The position numbers and the translations under genes were made by a program. Of a DNA stretch of 64,000 nt, positions 26,340 through 34,307 are shown one piece after another. A model generated the notes under the pieces. That model ran no database searches and was not told where the DNA came from. It saw only the letters and a list, made by a program, of their open reading frames with translations. Source of the stretch: Tsukamurella sp. 1534 (GTDB lineage Bacteria; Actinomycetota; Actinomycetes; Mycobacteriales; Mycobacteriaceae); the NCBI RefSeq assembly GCF_000312385.1, contig NZ_HE997627.1:1009282-1073281 (forward strand). The letters run 5' to 3'. Numbering within the stretch: the stretch's first letter is position 1; every line of letters starts with the position of its first letter.

Positions 26340-27125
26340 TCATGCGGCGTCGCGCGCGCCTCGGTTCCGCGGAAAGGCTCCCCTCAGGTATGCGGGCGCC
26401 CGGAACGGCCGCCAGGCGTCGACCGGTTCCTCAAGGCGGTCGAGCACGACGTACGCGGCCGCCAGGTTCGCCCCCAGTCCGCAGTGACTGCCGTACACCT
26501 CGACATTCTCACTGGTCGGGCCGTCCGGGACGAGGCACGATCGGTGATGGACTATCCCGTCGGTGCGGGTGTAGACCGACGTGAAGGGTACGTCGGGCAT
26601 CCGTCTGCGGGCTGCCCACTCGTCGAAGCCGTAGTCCGCCAGGTGGCGGTGCGCGAAGAGGTCGTAGACGGCACTCGCGCGCGACTGCATCCTGTCGGTG
26701 ATGCTGAGCGGACTACCGAGGGTGATCACGCGGTCGACGACCTCGGGCCGTAGGTTGGCGACCTCGCGGGCGAACAGGCCGCCGAGGCTCCATCCGATCA
26801 CGCTGATCTTCTCGCCGTTCCGCTCAGCGAGTTCCTCCGTGCGGCGCAGGATTCCGTCGATCACGGGACCGGTCGGCCCCACATTGCGTCCCAACCGCCA
26901 GGCGTGCGGGCGGTACCCAACGTCCGCGAGCAGCCGGCGCAGCGGCGCCGTGGAGCGATCGTCCGCCATCAGTCCGGGAATGACGAGGACGTGACGGCCC
27001 GCGCCGAGCCGGCCGAGGGCGACCATGTCGCGGCCGGCGACGAAGCCCGCGTAGTCGATGCCGGCCCTGTGCCCCTCGCTGAGGTAGTCGATCAGGCTCG
27101 GGCGGCGGACGGTGGCAGTGCTCAT
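26340..27125 (-). CDS. Alpha/beta hydrolase, lipase-like
   Basis: A 261-residue alpha/beta-hydrolase. Visible are HVLVIPGLMADDRST near the oxyanion region and the nucleophile elbow VIGWSLGGLFARE (G-W-S-L-G), plus a late YGSHCGLG segment that probably holds the catalytic His. No signal peptide is present, so it acts in the cytoplasm, perhaps at lipid-droplet surfaces. The ATG overlaps the stop of the WS/DGAT gene by 4 bp (ATGA), so the proteins are made together. Coupling to a triacylglycerol/wax synthase suggests a role in neutral-lipid turnover or esterification; the substrate is inferred. Confidence 0.8.
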   Translation of the reverse strand: MSTATVRRPSLIDYLSEGHRAGIDYAGFVAGRDMVALGRLGAGRHVLVIPGLMADDRSTAPLRRLLADVGYRPHAWRLGRNVGPTGPVIDGILRRTEELAERNGEKISVIGWSLGGLFAREVANLRPEVVDRVITLGSPLSITDRMQSRASAVYDLFAHRHLADYGFDEWAARRRMPDVPFTSVYTRTDGIVHHRSCLVPDGPTSENVEVYGSHCGLGANLAAAYVVLDRLEEPVDAWRPFRAPAYLRGAFPRNRGARDAA

Positions 27126-28564
27126 GAATCCTCCGATGTGGACGGTGCCGGGCCTTCCGGCTGATCCGGGGTCATGCGTTCCAGGAGGAGCTGGTGCTCG
27201 TCGAGGATGTACTCGGCCAGCCGATCGATCTCGGGGACTGCCCGCGGGCACCCGATCAGGCCGAAGTCGAGGCTGCCGTTGTAGCTGTGCAGCGTGATGT
27301 TGAGCGCCTGCCCGTCGGCGATCATCGAGACGGGATAGAACTCGAGGAGTTCCGAGCCCGCCAGATAGATCGGCTGCTGCGGACCTGGCACGTTGGAGAT
27401 CACCACGTTCGCGGGCATCACGTGCCCGGTGAGGTTGGTGCGCTGCAACTCCCGGGCCGCCGTCGCGGCGATCGCGGGCACCGCGAAGTCACTGAACCCG
27501 ATGATTGTCTGCACCGGCAGTGCGCCGTGCTCCGTCTTCGCTGTCTCCATCGCCTGGTTGACCGCGACCAGCCGCTCGACGGGGTCGCTGAGATGGGTCG
27601 GCAGGTCCGCCATGATCATCGAGACCTTGTTCCCCAGCGAGTCTTTGTCGTTCTCGGTCCGGATCGACACGGGGACCGCAGCCTTGAGCGGGCCGTCCGG
27701 AAGCGCATCCCGGTCCGCGAGCCACCGTCGGATACCACCGGCGCAGATCGCCATGACCACGTCGTTCACCGTGGCCCCGAACTCTCGCTTGATCGCCTTG
27801 ACCTCGGCGAGCGGGACCTGGAACGCGGCGAAGGTGCGGCGGCTCGTGGGACGGGTGTTGAACGGGGTCCGGGGCCCGCTCGGATTGCTGATCGGGCGGG
27901 ACATCATCTGCGCCAGGGCACCGCCCGGCGGCCATTTCGCGAAGTGGCTGAACATCTCCCACTGCATCTGCGCGGCCTTGAAGGGCCGCATGGCGTTGGC
28001 GGCCATGGCCGACGACAGCAGCGTCATGGGGTCAGGAGCGGGGCGGGGCCGCCACGGCGCGGGCTCGGGCGTGACGGTGTCGATGCCGGGGTCCGTGTCC
28101 AGGAGCGTCCCCATCAGATCGGTGCCCGACGCGCCGTCGATCAGCGCGTGGTGCACCATCGTCAGGACCGCGACCTTCCCGTCCTCCAGCCCGTTGATCA
28201 CCGCTAGCTCCCACAGCGGGCGCGACCGATCGAGCGGCTTGGCGACCAGGCGGGTGACGATGTCCATGAGCTGCGCCCGACTGCCCGGGGCCGGCAACCC
28301 GACTCCGTAGACGTGATCGTCGATGTCGAAGGTCTCGGCGTCGATCCAGTACGGGTGGTCGACGTTCATCGGCACCTCGAGCAGCTTGCGGCGGAAGATC
28401 GGGATCCGGTGCAGCCGCGCGGCCACACGGTCCCGGACCCGTTCCACGGTGAGCGGTTCGGCGGCGTTCGGCGAATCGTAGATGCACAGACTGCTCACGT
28501 GCCCGTACACGGGGCCGGACTCCATATTGAGAAAGGAGGCGTCGAGCCCGGTCAATTGCTGCAT
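27122..28564 (-). CDS. Wax ester synthase/diacylglycerol acyltransferase (WS/DGAT)
   Basis: A 480-residue acyltransferase starting MQQLTGLDASFLNMES, the standard WS/DGAT beginning. The active-site motif HHALIDG is at 138-144, and the second conserved block NVVISNVPGPQQPIYLAG is near 360. It joins acyl-CoA to diacylglycerol (or a fatty alcohol), forming storage triacylglycerol or wax esters at the inner membrane and lipid droplet. Its neighbours supply acyl-CoA (fadD gene upstream), a droplet-coating protein and a lipase-like hydrolase. The longer upstream frame overlaps fadD and was trimmed. Confidence 0.93.
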   Translation of the reverse strand: MQQLTGLDASFLNMESGPVYGHVSSLCIYDSPNAAEPLTVERVRDRVAARLHRIPIFRRKLLEVPMNVDHPYWIDAETFDIDDHVYGVGLPAPGSRAQLMDIVTRLVAKPLDRSRPLWELAVINGLEDGKVAVLTMVHHALIDGASGTDLMGTLLDTDPGIDTVTPEPAPWRPRPAPDPMTLLSSAMAANAMRPFKAAQMQWEMFSHFAKWPPGGALAQMMSRPISNPSGPRTPFNTRPTSRRTFAAFQVPLAEVKAIKREFGATVNDVVMAICAGGIRRWLADRDALPDGPLKAAVPVSIRTENDKDSLGNKVSMIMADLPTHLSDPVERLVAVNQAMETAKTEHGALPVQTIIGFSDFAVPAIAATAARELQRTNLTGHVMPANVVISNVPGPQQPIYLAGSELLEFYPVSMIADGQALNITLHSYNGSLDFGLIGCPRAVPEIDRLAEYILDEHQLLLERMTPDQPEGPAPSTSEDS

Positions 28565-28592
28565 GGTGGAACTCTTTTCGTGAGCGAGGTGG

Positions 28593-30116
28593 TCAACCGC
28601 GACGGGACGCGCGATAGTCGGCGAGGGCGGCGACGAGCGGATCCTTCTCGATCGCGCGCTTGAGGATCTTGCCCGAGGCGCCCTTGGGCAGCGCGTCCAC
28701 GAAGTGCACGACTCGGGGGTGCTTGTACGCGGCCAACCGCTCCGCCCCGTAGGCGCGGATCGCGGCGGAGTCCGCGACGGCACCGGGACGGAGCGCGATC
28801 ACGGCGGCGATCTCCTCCCCCAGGTGCTCGTCGGGAATGCCGAGCACGGCGACCTCGACGACATCGGGGTGTGCGTACAGTACGTGCTCGACCTCGCTCG
28901 GGTACACGTTGTACCCACCACGGATGATGAGTTCCTTGGCCCGGTCCACGATCCGGAGGTTCCCCTCCGCGTCGATCTCGCCGATGTCGCCCGTGCGCAA
29001 CCAGCCATCGATCACGGTCTCCGCGGTCGCCTCCGGGCGGCCGCGATAGCCGCGCATCACCACGGGTCCGCGCACGTACACCTCGCCGCGTTCACCCACC
29101 GGGACCTCCGGGGTGTCCGGGGCACCGAGCCGGATCTCCATCTCGGGGGCGGCGGGCCCGACAGTGCCCGTAGGGGCGGGGACTCCGGGCATGGAGAAGG
29201 TGGCGATGGCGGTGGTCTCGGTGAGCCCGTAGCCCTCACTGATCAGGCAGCCGAAGCGCCTCTGGAACGCCTCGTTGATCTCCGGGGCGAGCGAGGCTCC
29301 GCCGGAGACCGCCAATCGCAGGCGGGCGAAGGCCTCCGCAGGAGTGTCCGGTGCCGCGTGCAGCATCGCGTTCCACATGGTCGGCACGCCACTGAGAATC
29401 GTGAGTTCCTCACGGACCACCGCGTCGATCAGACCGGTCGCGGTGAACGGCGTGACCAGGGTGAGCGAGCAGCCCGAGCGCAGCGCGGCGAGCATCACGG
29501 AGGCCTGACCGAAGACGTGGAACAGCGGCAGCGCCGTGCCCAGCCTGTCCTGCGCGGTGGACTGCGAGAGCTGCCCGGCGATCCGCGCCGCGGCATCGAG
29601 ATTGCCGACGGTCAGCTCGGCGCCCTTGGGCCGGCCCGTCGTTCCCGAGGTGTACAGGATCGCCGCGACATCGTCGTCCGCGCGGTCCTCGGGCCCCTCG
29701 AGCGGCTCCACGCCCTCCGTGGGCGCGCCCGGACCAAGGGCGAGGAAGTCGATACCGGTCTCGCCCGCGGCGACACGGGCAGCCGCGTCGAGCCCCTCCC
29801 AGGCGATGATCAACCGCGACTCGGAGTCCTCGATGAAGTACTGGAGCTCGCTCGCGGTGCAGAGCGGATTGACCGGAACCACGGTCGCACCCACGGCCTG
29901 GATGCCGAGGTAGGCGATGACGAACTCGTCGACCGACGGAGCGATGAAGACGATGCGGTCGCCGGGTGCGATGCCCCACGCTCGCAGCATGGCACCGTAT
30001 TCGAGGGCCCGTCGGGCGAGGTCACGGTAGGTGATGATGCCGCCGGGACCGCGCAGCGCAGCGGACTCGGGGGCGGCGGCGGCGTGCTTCGCCACCGAGG
30101 CCACTAGACTGGGCAT
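28593..30116 (-). CDS. Long-chain acyl-CoA synthetase / AMP-dependent ligase (FadD-like)
   Basis: A 507-residue adenylate-forming enzyme. Motifs: YTSGTTGRPKG (P-loop), SEGYGLTET (A5), WLRTGDIGEIDAEG (A7), IIRGGYNVYPSEVE (hinge/A8) and PKGASGKILKR with the C-terminal catalytic lysine. It activates a carboxylic acid, probably a fatty acid, to its CoA thioester in the cytoplasm. It stands between the lipid-droplet protein gene and WS/DGAT, so supplying acyl-CoA for storage lipid is its likely purpose. A repeated leader carrying its ribosome site (CCATCCCAGCAAGGA) also precedes the droplet-protein gene. Confidence 0.9.
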   Translation of the reverse strand: MPSLVASVAKHAAAAPESAALRGPGGIITYRDLARRALEYGAMLRAWGIAPGDRIVFIAPSVDEFVIAYLGIQAVGATVVPVNPLCTASELQYFIEDSESRLIIAWEGLDAAARVAAGETGIDFLALGPGAPTEGVEPLEGPEDRADDDVAAILYTSGTTGRPKGAELTVGNLDAAARIAGQLSQSTAQDRLGTALPLFHVFGQASVMLAALRSGCSLTLVTPFTATGLIDAVVREELTILSGVPTMWNAMLHAAPDTPAEAFARLRLAVSGGASLAPEINEAFQRRFGCLISEGYGLTETTAIATFSMPGVPAPTGTVGPAAPEMEIRLGAPDTPEVPVGERGEVYVRGPVVMRGYRGRPEATAETVIDGWLRTGDIGEIDAEGNLRIVDRAKELIIRGGYNVYPSEVEHVLYAHPDVVEVAVLGIPDEHLGEEIAAVIALRPGAVADSAAIRAYGAERLAAYKHPRVVHFVDALPKGASGKILKRAIEKDPLVAALADYRASRRG

Positions 30117-30148
30117 GTTGTTGCTTTCCTTGCTGGGATGGTTTCAAC

Positions 30149-30180
30149 GCCCCCGTCGCCGTGGCAGCGGCGGCGGGGGC
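30149..30180 (-). terminator. Intercistronic hairpin between the droplet-protein gene and fadD
   Basis: GCCCCCGTCGCC and GGCGGCGGGGGC form a 12-bp stem (one G-T pair) around an 8-nt loop. It follows the small gene's stop by 60 bp and precedes the fadD start by 33 bp. As a leaky terminator or 3'-end stabiliser it would let the small droplet protein be made in excess over the enzymes. Confidence 0.6.
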
Positions 30181-30239
30181 ATCACAGAGGGGGTGGCAGC
30201 CCCCTCACAAGATGATGCGGCCCTTGCGGACCCCGATCG

Positions 30240-30527
30240 TCAGGCGTCCGCGGCCTTCGGGACGGACTTCTCGATCACCGCGAGTGTGAAGTCGCGGTGG
30301 GCCGCCAGAAGGCGCTCGGCCACACGGTAATTGGTCTCGATGACCTCCTTCGCATCCGGCAGGCCGGCCACGACGGAGCCGGGCAGCAGCGAGGACAGGT
30401 CCGGCAGATCGAACGACGGCGCCTTCGCGGCGCGGTCGATGCCGGCGGGAAGCGAGTCGGTGGCCTTCTCGACGGCGGCGACCCACTGGTCGGTCAGCTT
30501 CTCGGTGATCTCGGTGTACGTGGACAT
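30240..30527 (-). CDS. HbhA/MLDS-like small lipid-droplet (phasin-like) protein
   Basis: A 95-residue amphipathic helical protein: MSTYTEITEKLTDQWVAAVE, then a DLPDLSSLLPGSVVAGLPD stretch, then a helix with ETNYRVAERLLAAHRDFTLAVIEKS. The short N-terminal helix, Pro-rich middle and helical heptad tail resemble phasins and the HbhA/MLDS/TadA group that coats bacterial lipid droplets. The Lys/Ala/Pro-rich heparin-binding tail of HbhA is absent. An XRE regulator precedes it, as at Rv0474-Rv0475 (hbhA), and storage-lipid enzymes follow. Function is inferred from shape and context; sequence similarity alone would be weak. Confidence 0.65.
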   Translation of the reverse strand: MSTYTEITEKLTDQWVAAVEKATDSLPAGIDRAAKAPSFDLPDLSSLLPGSVVAGLPDAKEVIETNYRVAERLLAAHRDFTLAVIEKSVPKAADA

Positions 30528-30561
30528 TCGTTTCTCCTTGCTGGGATGGACACGGTGGACG

Positions 30562-30921
30562 TCATTCGTCGCCCACCATGGATTTGTAGGTCTGCACGAG
30601 CGCGGATCGCTGCCGCCCGTTGAGTCGGGGGTCCGCCTCGATCGCCGTGATCACGGCGTTCTTGTCCGGGCTCCCCTCGGGTGGCAGCCACCCCGCCAGC
30701 CGGAAGAGGACATCCGGCGACAGGCTCAGCCCCTTGGCGATGCTGGTGAGGACCTGCGCGGACGGCTGATGCCGCCCTCGTTCGATCTGACTGAGATAGG
30801 AATCGGAGACCTCCGCCACCCGTGCGAGGTGGCGAACGGAGAGCTGAGCGATCTCCCGTTGCGCCTTGATGTAGCGACCGAGGTCGTCGATCGCGTCGTC
30901 ACTGAACGGATTGTTCATCAA
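30562..30921 (-). CDS. XRE-family regulator of the neutral-lipid operon (Rv0474/MLDSR-like)
   Basis: A 119-residue protein with a Cro/C1-type helix-turn-helix: YIKAQREIAQLSVRHLARVA followed by EVSDSYLSQIERGRHQPSAQ. A helical C-terminal segment (SALVQTYKSMV) probably mediates dimerisation or lipid-droplet contact. It starts with ATG behind GAGAGGG. It is the first gene of the operon, and a promoter with a perfect palindrome in its spacer lies upstream, so autoregulation is likely. The pairing of such a regulator with an HbhA/MLDS-like gene is known from M. tuberculosis and Rhodococcus. Confidence 0.8.
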   Translation of the reverse strand: MMNNPFSDDAIDDLGRYIKAQREIAQLSVRHLARVAEVSDSYLSQIERGRHQPSAQVLTSIAKGLSLSPDVLFRLAGWLPPEGSPDKNAVITAIEADPRLNGRQRSALVQTYKSMVGDE

Positions 30922-30976
30922 ACCCTCTCCGCGCCAGGCGCATCCGCCGATTCAACCGTCGAACCCGCGCATGCAA

Positions 30977-31005
30977 ACTATATCACGCACGTGCGTGGTA
31001 CACAA
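30977..31005 (-). promoter_or_regulatory. Promoter of the neutral-lipid operon with palindromic operator in the spacer
   Basis: On the minus strand TTGTGT and TATAGT are separated by 17 bp, close to the sigma-A consensus. The spacer contains the perfect 14-bp palindrome CACGCACGTGCGTG (30984-30997). A dimer bound there would block RNA polymerase. The adjacent XRE protein is the likely ligand. Confidence 0.7.
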
Positions 31006-31141
31006 CGCACTCGGTGTCTTTCGTCGAGATTCCCGTCCGCCTCATGCCCGAAGCTACCCATATGGACGGACCCGTGCGTGCGATTCCCATGAGGTTCGCG
31101 TTCACGGTCGAACAGGCGAAATGCAGATGACAGAAGGGGGT

Positions 31142-31522
31142 TCACGCCGGGTTTCCGAGAAGAACGGCGAGGATCTCCACCGAACCCAACACGATCGTGC
31201 TCGCCGCCACGACTGCGGGCAGCCGAGCGCCGGGCATCGCGGATCCCACACTCCCCCGCCGCTCGACATCCCGGCGGACCGCACTGGTGCTCCGGCGATA
31301 CCGCCGGTGGATGAGTCTCATGATCACGATCGCCACGATCACCACCAGGCCGCACGCGAGCATCGCCCCCGCACCGGCGCGATAGGCCACGAGCCGAAGG
31401 ACGGCTGCGGACGTGGCGGCGAGGACCAGCGCTGTCCGCTGCCAGGCGAGCGCCGTCCGCTCCGCCTGAACGCCCTTGTCCGGAACTCGCGACGCGTCGC
31501 GCCGACCGCCCGAGTACGTCAC
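31142..31522 (-). CDS. DUF202 (YidH-like) membrane protein
   Basis: A 126-residue membrane protein of the DUF202 family. The family motif is at the start, ERTALAWQRTALVLAATSAAV (about 21-41), followed by two further hydrophobic helices, giving three in all. No biochemical function is established for the family. It follows a second DUF202 gene by 4 bp, which itself overlaps a sulfatase gene. This paired arrangement is the usual one for DUF202 genes. A direct role in sulfate-ester use is unproven. Confidence 0.8.
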   Translation of the reverse strand: MTYSGGRRDASRVPDKGVQAERTALAWQRTALVLAATSAAVLRLVAYRAGAGAMLACGLVVIVAIVIMRLIHRRYRRSTSAVRRDVERRGSVGSAMPGARLPAVVAASTIVLGSVEILAVLLGNPA

Positions 31523-31526
31523 CTGC

Positions 31527-31916
31527 TCACCACAGCGCGACCGCTCCCACCACGGTCACCCCGACCACCATGAGGATCACCGTGAGCACGAGGTACGCAC
31601 GGGCGCCGCCGAGCGGCCGCTGCTCCCGCAGCGACCGCTCGTTGACGTACCAGCGCCGGAAGGATTCGGCCGCACACGCCAGGCCCAAGGCGGCCGCGCC
31701 CACGGCGTAGACCCGCCCCAGTCCCCCGCTGTCGAGAGCCGGACCGATCGTGTGCAGTGCAGCTCCGAGCGCGATGAGGGCCAGCGCCGTGCGGATCCAC
31801 GCCAAGAAGGTCCGTTCATTGGCCAGACTGAATCTCGGGTCGGGCTCGCATCCCTCGCCGTATAGCCGGCGCGGCCACCGTCGATCCTCCTGCGCGCCAC
31901 CGGCGGAACGATTCAC
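31527..31916 (-). CDS. DUF202 (YidH-like) membrane protein, upstream partner
   Basis: A 129-residue protein with the DUF202 signature FSLANERTFLAWIRTALALIALG followed by two more hydrophobic helices (three in total). I start it at the GTG that overlaps the sulfatase stop (GTGA); the longer frame upstream lies inside the sulfatase. The translational coupling places both DUF202 genes in the MFS-sulfatase operon. The two small proteins may form a heteromeric membrane complex. Confidence 0.8.
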   Translation of the reverse strand: MNRSAGGAQEDRRWPRRLYGEGCEPDPRFSLANERTFLAWIRTALALIALGAALHTIGPALDSGGLGRVYAVGAAALGLACAAESFRRWYVNERSLREQRPLGGARAYLVLTVILMVVGVTVVGAVALW

Positions 31917-34243
31917 TGAATCGTGACCTCGATGTCGTGCAGCACCTTTGCAGGAGTCTCGGGTACGCCCGCCTGCTCGTCGATATCGATATCGACCCAT
32001 TCGATCGACCCGGTGAATTCGCCTCGGAGCGTGTCGTATCCGGACGGTACGACGCCGCTACCGATGTCGCAGCCGACGTCGGTGCTTCCGGAGTACAGGA
32101 ACGGGACCGTCCGCGCGATCCGGCCGGAGCCGGCCACAGCCCCGTCGACCGTGAGTGTGACACCCCCTCCCCGGCCGAAGCCGGGCTGCTCGTCCACCTC
32201 GAAGGCGAAGGCGACCTCGTGCGCGCCCGGCTCGACCGCGTCGACGCTCACGACGTCCGTGGACTCCATCGCGAGGTAGTTGTGCGTGTAGACCAGGCGC
32301 CCTGCCTCCATCCGCAGGCACCATCCCGAGAACCTGCTGCCCTGGGCGAAAATCACGCCCGCGGCGCCGTCGGGAACCGTGATCGACGCCGTGACGCGGT
32401 GCGACTTGTTCTTCACGTTCGGCACCGCCTCGCGCGCGAGACGGACCATCCCGGGGTAGAGCCGCATCGAGGTGCGGCCGCGCAGCAGGTCGGGTCGCCC
32501 GGCCACATCGGAATTGAACCGTTCCGAGCGGCGGTCGTCCAGCGGGAGAACGTGATTGCGCTCCGCCTCGTCGAGGAAGAGCTGCTGTAGCTCGGCGAGC
32601 TTCTCGGGCATCTCCGCCGCCAGATTCCGCGCCTGACTCCAGTCGTCCGGCGCGTACAGCTCCCAGTCGTCGTCCTCGAGGGGCGGGACGTTGGTCAGGT
32701 CCCACGGAGTCCCGTGCTTGGTGCAGGCCGACCAGCCGTCGTGGTACACACCGCGATTGCCGAACATCTCGAAATACTGGGTCACCACCCGCTCGGGGGC
32801 GTCCGGCGTGCGCAACGCCTCCGCGAAGCTGTGCCCGTCGATCCGCTGCTGCGGTACGCCGTTGACGGATTCGGGGACGGGCAGACCTGCGAGCTCGAGG
32901 ATCGTCGGATAGACGTCGATGACATGCTGCCAGTGGTCCCGGACGGTGCCGGCTCCGTCGATCCCCTCCGGCCAGTGCGCGACCATGCCCACGCGGGTTC
33001 CGCCCCAGTGCGAGGCGACCTGCTTGGTCCACTGGTACGGGGCATCCATCGCGTGTGCCCACGCGGCCGGGTAGTGGTTGTACGCGGTCGGCCCGCCGAT
33101 CTCGTCCAGCCTCGCGAGGATGTTCTCCGTGGTGTCGTGAACGCCGTTGAGAGCGGCGATCTCGTTGAAGTTCCCGGCCAGCCCACCCTCCCCGGACGCG
33201 CCGTTGTCGCCGAGGATGTACAGGATGACCGTGTTGTCGAGTTCGCCGGCCGTCTCGATCGCATCGACCAGACGCCCCACCTGGTGGTCGGTGTGCTCCG
33301 CGAAGCCCGCGAAGGCCTCCATCAGCCGACACGCGACCGTCCGCTCGTCATCGGACAGGCTGTCCCAGGCCGGGAGTTCGTCGTGGCGGCGGGTCAGCTC
33401 ACAGTCCTGCGGAACCACGCCGAGCGCCTTCTGCCGCTCGAGCATCCGCTCGCGCTCGACGTCCCAACCGTGGTCGAAGTGCCCGCGGTACTTCTCGATC
33501 CACTCCTGCGGCACGTGGTGCGGAGCGTGGGTCGCTCCGAAGGAGAGGTAGACGAAGAAGGGCTTGTCCGGCGCCAGCACCCGCTGGTTCCGGGTCCACT
33601 CGATCGCGCGATCGGTGATGTCCACACTGAAGTGGTAGTCGGGGTCGTCCGGCACGTCGACCGGAGTGGTGCCCTCGTGCAGCGACGGGGACCACTGGTC
33701 GGTCTCGCCGCCCATGAGGCCGTAGAACTTCTCGAAGCCCTCGCCCGTGGGCCACCGGTCGAACGGGCCCGCGGCGCTGACCTCCCACTCCGGGGTCTGG
33801 TGCATCTTGCCGAAGGCCGCCGTGTTGTAGCCGTTCATCCGCAGCACCTCGGCGAGGGTCGCAGCGGTGTTGGGCCGCACCGAGGTGTACCCCGGAACAG
33901 AGGTCGCGAGGTTCGTGATCGTCCCCATGTTCACGGCGTGGTGATTACGTCCGGTCAGCAGCGCTGCGCGCGTGGGCGAACAGAGCGCGGTGGTGTGGAA
34001 CCGGCTGAACTTGACGCCGGTGTCCCCGAGGCGTTCGGCGGTCGGCATCGAGCACGAGCCGCCGTACGCCGACGATGTTCCGAACCCCATGTCGTCGAGG
34101 AGGACGACGACCACATTCGGGGCGCCCTCCGGCGGACGCAACGGCGTCAACTTCTCGTACGAGGTGCCGCGTGCGTCGAGACGGTCGCTGGTGGGCGGTT
34201 CCACGTCGCGAATCGGTAGGTGGGAACGGTCGATTGGAGTCAC
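31913..34243 (-). CDS. Type I (formylglycine) sulfatase, arylsulfatase-like
   Basis: A 776-residue sulfatase. The active-site motif CSPTRAALLTGR has the cysteine (residue 88) that must be oxidised to formylglycine. Metal ligands DDMGFG are at 50-55, and a second metal site is probably ILGDNGASGEGG. The size matches the 770-790 residue AtsD-like subfamily, with a C-terminal beta-sandwich from about 600. There is no signal peptide or Tat motif, so it acts in the cytoplasm on imported sulfate esters. It starts at GTG behind GAGGTGA. It lies 64 bp behind the MFS gene and overlaps the DUF202 gene by 4 bp. The substrate is unknown. Confidence 0.93.
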   Translation of the reverse strand: MTPIDRSHLPIRDVEPPTSDRLDARGTSYEKLTPLRPPEGAPNVVVVLLDDMGFGTSSAYGGSCSMPTAERLGDTGVKFSRFHTTALCSPTRAALLTGRNHHAVNMGTITNLATSVPGYTSVRPNTAATLAEVLRMNGYNTAAFGKMHQTPEWEVSAAGPFDRWPTGEGFEKFYGLMGGETDQWSPSLHEGTTPVDVPDDPDYHFSVDITDRAIEWTRNQRVLAPDKPFFVYLSFGATHAPHHVPQEWIEKYRGHFDHGWDVERERMLERQKALGVVPQDCELTRRHDELPAWDSLSDDERTVACRLMEAFAGFAEHTDHQVGRLVDAIETAGELDNTVILYILGDNGASGEGGLAGNFNEIAALNGVHDTTENILARLDEIGGPTAYNHYPAAWAHAMDAPYQWTKQVASHWGGTRVGMVAHWPEGIDGAGTVRDHWQHVIDVYPTILELAGLPVPESVNGVPQQRIDGHSFAEALRTPDAPERVVTQYFEMFGNRGVYHDGWSACTKHGTPWDLTNVPPLEDDDWELYAPDDWSQARNLAAEMPEKLAELQQLFLDEAERNHVLPLDDRRSERFNSDVAGRPDLLRGRTSMRLYPGMVRLAREAVPNVKNKSHRVTASITVPDGAAGVIFAQGSRFSGWCLRMEAGRLVYTHNYLAMESTDVVSVDAVEPGAHEVAFAFEVDEQPGFGRGGGVTLTVDGAVAGSGRIARTVPFLYSGSTDVGCDIGSGVVPSGYDTLRGEFTGSIEWVDIDIDEQAGVPETPAKVLHDIEVTIQ

Positions 34244-34307
34244 AGGTCACCTCGAGGGATCGGTCGTAGGGATGGGAGTCATGGCGCGGTCCGTCGCGGA
34301 CCGCTGG

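Noticed and set aside
30922-31141. Possible extra small gene upstream of the XRE gene
   Set aside because: The frames are short and cross the promoter; only the promoter/palindrome and a ribosome site are supported.
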